Below are positions 35,352 to 44,485 of a stretch of DNA of 64,000 nt, in pieces. Position 1 is the stretch's first letter. Every line of letters starts with the position of its first letter. The notes under the pieces are model-generated. The model did not search any database. It worked only from the letters and a program-made list of their open reading frames with translations, and was not told the DNA's origin. The position numbers and the translations under genes are program-made. This DNA comes from Carnegiea gigantea (taxonomy: Eukaryota; Streptophyta; Magnoliopsida; Caryophyllales; Cactaceae), in contig JAKOGI010000003.1 in assembly GCA_029747015.1 (NCBI GenBank), positions 2,753,001 to 2,817,000 on the forward strand. The letters are read 5' to 3'.

Positions 35352-36285
35352 TAGATCCCCATTTGGAGCTCCATCAGTAAGAAACTAACTTTGTTCCCCT
35401 CAACAGTTAATCAAAGGGTTGAGTAATATGACATCTCAAGATTAAAATCTCATACATACTTTTTACCTTTCTACATCAAATTTGCTGAAGCCACTTCCAT
35501 TTAGGACAGTCAATTTTGGACAGCAGGCTCCTTTTAACGCCTTTCATAACTGGTTTGTTGTCAGTAAAGTGCATATGAAGCCTATCCATAGTTTGGTATC
35601 CTTACCGAAATCAGAGAGCATATCAGCATCTAGATCCCATTTTGAGTGGGAGATTTTGCTGCGCTGAAGTCTAGAGGATATCTCGTGATTAGCCTGATTA
35701 GTTTCCGATGCTTCTTTAACATTATAATCCTCATCATCAATGAAATCTCTCAAGCTATCTTTTTGGCCTGGTTGAGACTTAACAAGACATCCCCTTGAAC
35801 AAGCTCGGTTCTGAGTCCAATAGCCAGGCTGAACACCACCAGAACAACTTCTTGTACGTCTAGCAATATGTTGAACATTAAGCACAATATAGCTTAAGTT
35901 GACCAATGGGAATATCATCATCATCATCTTCGCCATCATCATTCTTACATTTGCCCCTGACCTTGTCAGGATTTGTTCTACTGGTTATATTATCGTCATC
36001 TTCTTCTTCAGTCTCATTCTCAGTGTCATCTATTTTGAAGGCTCGTTTTGTTGGCATGCCTTCATCACCTTCACATTCACCATCATTCACTACAGACTAC
36101 TTTGCGACCAAATTTTCTAGTTGGAGTTGCGATGAAAGGGATGTTCCCCTGCCAATTAATCTTCTCTTCCTGATCCATGATACCAACTGTTCCATGGAAA
36201 TGCAATTGGTCTTCTTATTTAGAAGGGCTTTTTCAATATCACATTCCATAAGCATTTCTCAACAAGAAAACTCATGCTAATGAGA
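35352..36285 (-). pseudogene. Truncated copy of the acidic coiled-coil protein gene
   Basis: 35352-35398 matches part of exon 3 and 35480-36285 matches exon 2 of the intact gene at 39344-42051: shared blocks are IARRTRSCSG, LVKSQPG against LVKSQQG, SLRDFIDDED against SLESFIDDDS, ISSRLQR against IISRLQR, and EMLSDFGKD read as DMLSDFGKD. Large internal parts of exon 2 are deleted, the second intron is cut to about 80 bp, exon 1 is missing and frames are broken. Because an intron remnant survives, this is a DNA-level duplication, not a retrocopy. It begins only 100 bp after the EC1-like stop codon. Confidence 0.85.
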
Positions 36286-36971
36286 GAAGGCTGAAGAAAG
36301 GTCTCATAATCTAACAACAATATCGAAATCCAACAGACTTTCATCATAATGTACATGGCCCTTTATAGCCATTGACAGTCCATGGCCAGTATAACAATCA
36401 ATGACATTCTTCATAAATTCAAGAAGCACATAACATTTCTTTGTCCTTTGTCACTCAATCTTTCCGCCCCTCCCCCCCAACTTCTGATCCGATTTTTAAA
36501 GATCCTATCTGTAGTTCATAAAATCTATCAAGATTAATGCTATCAATAAATAAATAATAGAAAAATACAAAACTGAGACAACAAGACACAATTTGATGCT
36601 TATTCTTAGAAGCAAGGATTACATCTTCATCTCAGTTCTTGCATTGCTGCTGATACTCAAGACAACAGTGACACTGACACTACCATTCTAAAGTTGAACT
36701 TGATAACTTGAAAATCAGAGCATCCAGCTAAGAAAAACAACCCAAAAGCAACAAATGAGACAAAAACAGCTGAATCAATGTTAACCTCGAGTGTGTCCCC
36801 AAAGGAGCACCTGGAAAGATGAAACACAGATTCAGAACCAAATCTTGAATTTGCATATGAAGTTAGTCAAAAACTGCACTTACTTATACCCGTGATATGA
36901 TATCCAAGAAGCTCAAAAACACCCAAATCTCCTCTTGAAAGTAGCAGCAGGAGGAGGAAGAAGTGAACTTA

Positions 36972-37190
36972 GGCCCTGTTCTCTTCGACTTAGTTTGTCT
37001 GAACTTTATCTGAACTTAGTTACTGAACTGAATTTATTAAGAACAAATTTCTGAACTCATTTGTTGTACGTATTCTGGACTTATTTGTTAAACTTATTGT
37101 GAACTTATTTACTAAATGTATTTTGAACTTATTCTGAACTAAACTTATTTGAACTCTTTCTTCAAAAAATAAGTCAAAGAGAACAGGGCC
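36972..37190. mobile_element. Tourist-like MITE, GAACTTATT subfamily (copy A)
   Basis: TTA at 36969-36971 and 37191-37193. Ends GGCCCTGTTCTCTTCGACTT and, reversed, GGCCCTGTTCTCTTTGACTT are near-perfect inverted repeats. The interior is built from GAACTTATTTGCTGAACTTA-like units. Confidence 0.9.
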
Positions 37191-37193
37191 TTA

Positions 37194-37393
37194 GACCCTG
37201 TTCTCTTCGGCTTCTTTTATCTAAATTTATTCTGAATTGAACTTATTCTGAACTTATTTGCTGAACTTATTCGTCGAACTTGTTCTGAACTTATTTGCTG
37301 AACTTATTCTGAACTAACTTCTTTTATGAACTTATTTTGAACTGAACTTATCTGAATTTATTCTTCGAAAAATAAATCAAAGAGAATAGGGCC
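37194..37393. mobile_element. Tourist-like MITE, GAACTTATT subfamily (copy B)
   Basis: Begins directly after the TTA that ends copy A; TAA follows at 37394-37396. Ends GACCCTGTTCTCTTCGGCTT and, reversed, GGCCCTATTCTCTTTGATTT. Same interior unit as copy A. Confidence 0.9.
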
Positions 37394-37785
37394 TAAGGAA
37401 AGAATAGAACAGCAAATACAACAGTGAAGGGTACAGTCCTTTTATTCCCTAGGAAGGCAGCATGGCTCTCAATGTACTTCGAATGACAATGGAGACATGA
37501 CTTGCTTAGTTGCTCCATTCATTTAATCATTTCTAGGCTTTGACAAAGGAACTAACCTCCCCAGATAATTTACATTAACCACATCATTAAACCATATAGA
37601 AGGCCCACCCAATTTTGTAAGGACAATAGAGAAAAAATTTGTGCTGTATTTATGCTTGATCGAGAGGGAAAACTCATTTATTTTACCAATGTGACACAAA
37701 TATTACATAGTAGTCCGACAAAAAGAATGTTAACAAGTCCAATTTCATCTAGAACAGTATTCATGCGCTAGTGAAACTTGGTGTC

Positions 37786-37806
37786 TTTTTTTTTGGGGGG
37801 GGGGGG
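37786..37806 (+). repeat. Poly-T/poly-G composite tract (T9G12)
   Basis: Nine T directly followed by twelve G. Confidence 0.9.
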
Positions 37807-38606
37807 TTCTCACATAGAAATATAGCCATAACATCCACGATCATCTTTGTTATGTTTGTTTTATGTGATTGGTTTTTAACTTTATAAAAAATACTATTGA
37901 GTTTCACTTATGGTATCAAAAGGAGATTCCCCTTTTAAATCCAATTGTTGGTGGTCACACATCAACTATGTAGCATTTGTTCATGTCCAGAAAGTAAAGT
38001 GCAAATTTTAGTGTTTACTCTCTTAATAGCTAATTACTTAACTTTTTGTTTCATTTAAGCGCGTAAGAACCAAAAATCAAGAATGCAACAAGAAAACGAA
38101 TTTGGAAGAGAAATTATATTTTTACTATTTCAAGATAATATATAAAAAATTCTATCCCTATTTACAAGTACAAATTTCCGCTATCTATGAACAATTCCCT
38201 CTTCCTATCCGCTTCCTGAATATGTTTCCCTAACAATCCTTAATCTCGTTGTTATCCACACATACGCCTGGTGATACCGGGCAAGTGCTCGCCCCCTATA
38301 TAATTATAGGAGAAATGGCTTACCCTCCAAGCTCTTGTTTTTTAAAAATTTTTTTTAACAATGGTAAGCAGGCCCAACCTACGGCCCTCTATCTCAAGGG
38401 ATACCCAGTGGACCTGTAACGGGTTACTCTCCAAGCTCTTACTGGGGGGTTTTCAGCACACCTTCCTTGTAGTGTGTCGGGAAGTACAATCCACTTATAG
38501 CCATGCCACCCACACTATTGATTTTTATCACTAGCCCAACAATCTTCTTACTCAACCTTGCACTGTGATGTTGCTCAGCTGGGACGCTTCCTTGAAAGGA
38601 AACCCC

Positions 38607-38624
38607 GGGGGGGGGGGGGGGGGG
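38607..38624 (+). repeat. Poly-G run (18 G)
   Basis: Eighteen consecutive G after CCCC. It could form a G-quadruplex and is a likely site of sequencing length error. Confidence 0.9.
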
Positions 38625-39343
38625 TTGCGAGAGGAAGGGATAAACAATCCTTACTAGTGGTGAGGTACTCCGTAACTCCGTCATTTGCCGTCAGGCCTTG
38701 TGTATGGAAGAGAGGAAATGTATTGACATTTTCCCACATTTTCAAACAAGAAGAAAATCTGTGAAATTTGTGAGGGAGCAGGGAATCTTGCTGATTACTG
38801 AAAGTAATAAAAAAACGTGAACCTGTGGAAAAGCTCTGTTTTTCCAAGAGTCTCATTGAAAATTTTCTAAATAAAACTGGGCATGTTTTGCCAATAATTG
38901 CATGCAACTTGCACCAAGATTAGATTTCCATTCTGTGTCAGAACAAGATGCCCAACCTTTTGTTATAGATCGATCAAGTTGTCCACCCTCAAGGACTCAA
39001 CTTTCTAGGTTCAAACATAAAGGTACGGAGACACAGACTGCATATTTTTTACACTCAATTTTCAACACCCAAAATAAACACGACTTGTCAATATCACTAC
39101 ATCAGTCTCCATAAGCCAGTTAACAGGAGTAGGGAACTGTTCGCTACATTTTCTGAATATATACAGCAGCATTGTAGATTCATCCTCACGGTGATCCAAA
39201 AACACAAAATCTCCATATTTCTATACTGCACCACGCCCGCAAGGACCAAAACCAGCATCTCTTCAAAAAAGGAGCTAGATGCGCATACATAAACACTAGT
39301 CGAGGCACTTGAAACTGGTAGCAAAAGCATAAACTTGCAAGGA

Positions 39344-42051
39344 TTAAGGGAAGAATGGGTCTTCATTGTTCTTGTAGATCTCAAACAGTTGCTTAGAGTA
39401 GTGCTTTGCCAATCTGTGGCATAGCTCAATGCCATCTGGATCATACGCTCGTAACTCCTTTACAGTCTTCACTAGATCCCCATTTGGGTCGCCACCTGTG
39501 AGGAACTCCCCCAACTTTGTACCCCTACCAAATATGATTCATTCAATTAAGCCAGGTATAGTTACTAACAAATTCTGCATGAAATATTAGAAATATAAAC
39601 GAAATGGCAAAACGTTGATCACGTAGATTATTAGATGGTGTTCCTATATGCTCTGAAATGAAGAGGAGAACTGACAACAAGACAGCAGTGTGCGCCTTGT
39701 TTGGATGGAAGTCACATAGGTTAGTGGGTAAAGTCTATGGCGGTTGGTACTAGAGACCTTGATTAGAATCCCAACTAAATAAACTTTTGTTCCACATTCT
39801 ACCCCCAAAAATGGAAAAAAAGGTTTATTTGATGACTGACGAACCCTACTGATTCCTGATCCTTCACTTGCCACGGAACACCGCACAAAGGCGCAAAGAT
39901 GAATAGATGCAGAAATTTCTGCATAAAGTAACAGAGACCCATGACATCTAAGAGTGAAATTTCATGTGCAATTTTTACCTTGCTGCATCAAATTTGCTGA
40001 AGCCTCTTCTGTTTTGGAAGATGCTTTCCTTGCAAAGCTTTTCATCAGCTGTTTGCTGGCGATAAAGAGCACACACAGCCCTCATGCATAACTCAGGATC
40101 CTTGCCGAAATCAGAGAGCATTTCGCCTTCTAAGGCCCACTTTGAGTTAGGGCTTTTTCTGCGTTGGAGTCTAGATATTATTTCACGAAAATCAAGATTA
40201 CTCTCTGATGAATCTTGTGGCTCAGTAGAATGGTCAGTGCCATCTTCAGCCACATCGTCTTGTACTTCCTCGATATCAGAGTCATCATCAATAAAACTTT
40301 CAAGGCTATCAGCTTCACTATCTGATCCATCTTCTATGGGGTCACTATCTTCAGCATTATCAGCTGTCATAATTTCAGCACTGTTTTCAGTTTCCTCTTC
40401 TCTACCAGAGATCTCTTCACCTTGTTGAGACTTAACCAGACGTCTTCTCCGAGGAGTTTGGCTCTGAGTGAAATTGCCAGCCTCGCGACCAGAACAGCTT
40501 CTTGTACGTCTAGCAATAGGTTGACTTGAACATTGAGCACGATTCAGCTTAAGTTGACTGATTGGAATATCATCATCATCTTGATCACCATCACAATGAT
40601 GGTTACCCTTAACCCCGCTACAAGCTTGCCCTATTGGGACAGAATCATCATCTTCTCCACTCTCATTTTGAATGTTATCTATTTTGACGGCTCGTTTTGG
40701 GAGAGTAGCTTCATCAGCTTCACATTCGTCATCACTAAACACTACTTTAAGACCTCGTTTCCTTTTCGGAGTGGCAATGAAAAGGATGTTGTCTTTGCAA
40801 TTCATTGCGTCTTCAAGATCCATGATGCCTACTGTTTCATCGGCATGCACACTTTTAGGAGTCCCTTTACTGTGGAAGCTGGATCCATGTTTGCCAAGGC
40901 TATGATGCTCATCATCACTGTCAATAATATCGATTGCCCCATCTGGAGTGGATGGAGCAGCAATCTTCCTGTCAGACCCTGTTTCATTTGAAAATACAAG
41001 TTGTCTCTTAACATGGATCCTGTGTCGTACTCTTCCAGCTTGAGAATCCTCAGCATGTACATGACGGTTTTCAGGGGTTTGTATGCATGGCGTTCCTGGC
41101 ATTAATTCGGTATTTCAAAAAGATCCACCAGCCACTAGATAAAAAGGGTTTATCTACCGTATGGCAAAGTGCTAGAAAGGACACACAAACCCATTGATTA
41201 TTTTCCTAGGAATAAACAGATAAAGTAGTTAATGACAGCAAACAGTTTTAGCCCGCAAATTTGTACAAAACTGCTTTGTCCAGATTTTGTCAACCTCAAC
41301 CAAGATTAAATGCTACAATACCTCAATAGAAACACCCAAACAAACTAGTTCTCACGCGCATATAACCACATATATGTATTAGCCAAAACTAAGCAACAAT
41401 GAAATCGTGCAAAATGGAACATTATACCGAAGGATGAAACCTTTCAAACAGCATAAACAACATATGCGTCATATCCCAACAATAAGTATATAAAGAGCAT
41501 ATAAATCCTGAACACAAATAATCGGAGAGATACTTAACGCTGGAAAATTCATTACCTGCCATCTGTACCTCTCCATCTCTTGCATTTGCACCGCGACAAT
41601 GGGAAGCCGAATTCAAATTGGCTCCATTCAACATGGCATCTCTGCCCTGAGAGCTCAATCTTCCCTCCAGCTCAACCACACGCGACTCTAACTCGTTGCA
41701 TTTGTGCTTCCAAACCTCAACTTCCCTAAGCGCGCTCATCTTTTCACGTTCCAAAACCTTATTCTCAATCACCAACTGATCAAGCTTAGACTCTTCAGCA
41801 CTCTCCATATTCCAATCATCCAACGACAATTCACCAACTTCCACCCCCTCGACAGCGACCTTCTTCTTCTTCTTCAGAACCTCAACATCTCGCTCAATTT
41901 CTTTCTTTTCGCCTTCTAAAGCCCTAATTCTAACCCTAATTGCATCTAACTCCATAATCTTCTTAGCAATTTCCAATTCCAGGGCCAAACTTTTCTCGCC
42001 TAATTCCATTGTGTTCACAATTTGATCACTTGGAATTTCATTCAAATCCAT
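39344..42051 (-). CDS. Acidic coiled-coil protein, probably nuclear, function unknown
   Basis: Three exons join in frame with GT-AG borders: 42051-41556, 41095-39979, 39524-39344; 597 aa, TAA stop. Residues about 15-140 are a charged heptad-like coiled coil (ELEIAKKIMELDAIRVRIRA, EREKMSALREVEVWKHKCNE). The middle is low in order, with acidic clusters (QDDDDIPIS, FIDDDSDIEE) and basic patches that look like nuclear import signals (ATPKRKRG, TPRRRRLVKS). The C-terminal ~110 residues are compact and look conserved: ISRLQRRKSPNSKWALEGEM, GFSKFDAARGTKLGEFL, ELCHRLAKHYSKQLFEIY, ending EDPFFP. I do not recognise a named domain. A truncated copy lies at 35352-36285. The start is the first Met after the leader and opens the coiled coil. 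Function should not be inferred beyond a likely nuclear, protein-binding role. Confidence 0.88.
39705..39850 (+). mobile_element. tRNA-headed SINE candidate in intron 2 of the acidic protein gene
   Basis: GGTTAGTGGGTAAAGTCTAT resembles an A box and CCTTGATTAGAATCCC a drifted B box, about 35-40 bases apart. It ends in A-rich sequence near 39825. It is in antisense orientation to the host gene. Confidence 0.5.
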
Positions 42052-42121
42052 AATTCAAAAATCACTAGCTCACGAAAGATTGCAGCTTCATGTGCACGGT
42101 TCACAGTTCACACCACTAAGT

Positions 42122-42160
42122 TAGAGAGAGAGAGAGAGAGGGGGGGGGGGGGGGCGGGGG
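42122..42160 (+). repeat. (AG)n followed by poly-G
   Basis: About nine AG units run into fourteen G, then CGGGGG. It lies 70-110 bases upstream of the acidic-protein start codon, so it reads as a C-rich and CT-rich leader on the minus strand. Confidence 0.9.
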
Positions 42161-42298
42161 TAACGGTTGGAAAAACGGGAATTTGATGCGGTTCATGACA
42201 TTACTCTGTAGCGAGCGGTGTCACATGCATCCCTTTGTATTGATTTTATCCGAATTGAAAGTAAGCTAAATTTATTTCTGGCTAAATTTGATCGTCGT

Positions 42299-42567
42299 TA
42301 GAGCTGATAAACAGTTATCCAATCCGAATATTTAAATTTTTCGATCCAAAAAAATCAGATATGGTAATGAATTGTTCAAATTTTAAATTCGGATACAACA
42401 ACTTTGATATTTCTATTGTGCGATGCCGATTTGACTAAAATTTAGCCTTGTCCGAATTGTCCTATCCAAAAAAGTGGATATTGGATATCAATTTTTTACC
42501 CAAATTTTAACATTGTCTGACTTTTCCGACCCGAATTCGATCCAAATTTAAATTTTTGTCAGCGCTG
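42299..42567. mobile_element. hAT-type MITE with perfect 8-bp target duplication
   Basis: ATCGTCGT stands at 42291-42298 and again at 42568-42575. Ends TAGAGCTGATAAAC and, reversed, CAGCGCTGACAAAA. The interior holds many TTTAAATTC/GATCC-type subterminal motifs and no frame. It lies about 250 bp upstream of the acidic-protein gene. Confidence 0.85.
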
Positions 42568-42657
42568 ATCGTCGTGCTGAACCTAGTTGAACTCATCTTT
42601 CGTGGACCTCATGGTTGAATTTGAATTTGTCAAACTGAAATTTAAAGTTTAAATTTA

Positions 42658-42997
42658 GATGTGTGTTTTTGTGGCCAGATTGAGCTGAATATAATTAATT
42701 TTCTTTTGTTAAACTGACATCAACTTAGTTTGCTGAAATGAAATAAATTGAACACATTTATTTTAATAAATTAAAATAAAGTTAACATATTTTTGTTAAA
42801 TTGAATTGAATTTACTTATTTTTACTAAATTAAACTGAATCAATTTATTTTTGCTAAATTAAATTCAACTTAATTTTATTGAATTGGACTGAAATCAATT
42901 TATTTTTGTTGAACTTAACAAAACTTATATTTGCCAAATTGAAGTGACTTCTTTAAAAAAAAAAAAAAAAAAAAAAAGAGTCGAAGTGAACAAGGTC
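42658..42997. mobile_element. Degenerate Tourist-like MITE, GAACTTATT-related
   Basis: The reversed right end GACCTTGTTCACTTCGACTC matches the Tourist end at 36972. The left end (GATGTGTGTTTTTGTGG after TTA) is decayed. The interior repeats AAATTGAATTGAATTTACTT-like units, related to those of the other copies. A 24-base A tract sits near the right end. Confidence 0.6.
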
Positions 42998-43161
42998 TAT
43001 GACTCTAAAACAGTAAAACCCCCTCCCCCTTCTGTGTGCTTTCCTGATGGGAGCGTCGAGTGGCCGCAAAAGAACTGTGAACAATTGACAGTGCTCAATA
43101 GCAAAGTGCGTGGTACATTGTTCCAGGTATTTGAATGCTATAGACAGAGCTTTTGTTTTCC

Positions 43162-43183
43162 TTTTTTTTTTTTGGGGGGGGGG
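43162..43183 (+). repeat. Poly-T/poly-G composite tract (T12G10)
   Basis: Twelve T directly followed by ten G, in the probable leader intron of the dihydrofolate synthetase gene. Confidence 0.9.
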
Positions 43184-43775
43184 TGTTTTTGTTTGTAATA
43201 TTTCTTATTCGAAATTTTGGATGAATTAAGCCGCGAAAGAGTGCCATCCCACCGAATCTAAGGGTAGAAAGCATTGATTCAGTATGTAATCAAAATTCTT
43301 AAGCATCGGCGGATTTGTTGATGATCATTGCTTGGGTTGATGTTTTGCATACCACCTGTTCGACTAAATGCCCCTTAGTTATTCCTATTTTTGTATCTTG
43401 TTTTTGCTCTCATTCTACTTAGCATTGCTTCAATTAGCTTCATCTGTCAGTCAAAAAGAAAAAGAATATGAGGGGGATTACAGCATAGATTGGTTTAAGT
43501 CGTTTGGTACTTGTTCCCTTTCTCTTGTTTGGTCTTGTAAATGCTAGGAGAGCGACAATTGCTTAACTCCAATTAAAAGGAGGATTAAAGAACCCTCCCC
43601 GCCAAAAGAAATGAAGAAAAAGAAATAATAATATGCTTAGTTCTGTGATGACCCTGAAATGAATTCTCTATTGGTGTTTTGCTTGGGAAGTCTAGGGTGA
43701 CAGTTGAATCCCCGTTGAAGTGATCAGGGACACTGTTTGTGTAGAGTGGATTCATATGCTGGCAATAGCACATCT

Positions 43776-43798
43776 CCCCCCCCCCCCCCCAAAAAAAA
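43776..43798 (-). repeat. Poly-T/poly-G composite tract on minus strand (T8G15)
   Basis: Reads C15A8 on the given strand, so it is the same class of tract in the opposite orientation. Confidence 0.9.
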
Positions 43799-44485
43799 TC
43801 TTCAGCATTAGCTGCTCGAAACAACATGAGCACAGACTATTCTAGTTCTGAGGTTTATTTTGGTTAATGCTATGCTTTTTAACAGCATGGAATCAAGTGA
43901 ATGCTGACAATTTTGATTCTGCTCGTTGAAGTTCTCTTTAGGCAGAGCATGTTGATCTGATATGGAGGCTAGAGGTTCCTGATATATTTTCTAAATTTTT
44001 AAATTTATCTTTATCTTTATCTAATTTTATTTCTTGCCTTATGCCACCGTGAAGCTCGGTGCATTTGATCTATGAGCTAATAGTCCCCCAAATTTCTCCA
44101 TTATCGAATGCTCTTCAGATTCTGGGTTTAATGCAGTTCCAACGTTTTTGTCAATACAAAAGTTTTAATTCTGCTAGTGAGTTCACTGTTCCTCGTCAAA
44201 ATCTCCTTAGTTGAGCCATGTTGTATGATTGAGATGTGTGTGCCTTGAAATATTTCTTGTTCCCTGCAATTTAATAAGTCTACTTCTTTTTTGTATAGGT
44301 TTTTACTTTTGTCTCCAGACAAAGTTGTGGCTTGTGCTATGTGCTAGAGCCTAGATTGGGTATGGCCTTGTAAACAACATTGATTGCTAGAAAACAATGA
44401 TTGTCAAGGCCAACTGTTCCGCATCCATTTTGGACCTGATATATGGTTTCTCCTATTTGGTCTAATAGGCAATATCAAGGCAGAA

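Larger units (their letters stand above)
37400..39340. other. Intergenic region with low-complexity tracts
   Basis: No gene recognised. 37870-37980 shares a diffuse repeat (ending in a block like GTTGGTGGTCACACATCAA) with 45090-45200 inside the dihydrofolate synthetase intron. 38310-38440 holds a short internal duplication of CTCCAAGCTCTT. 39100-39343 is probably 3' untranslated sequence of the neighbouring minus-strand gene. Confidence 0.4.

Noticed and set aside
35899..36280. Plus-strand frames of 73 and 124 codons rich in serine and isoleucine
   Set aside because: They are the antisense of the acidic runs in the duplicated pseudogene (GATGAT-type codons read backwards).
40084..40991. Plus-strand frames of 114 and 152 codons
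   Set aside because: Antisense shadows of exon 2 of the acidic protein gene.
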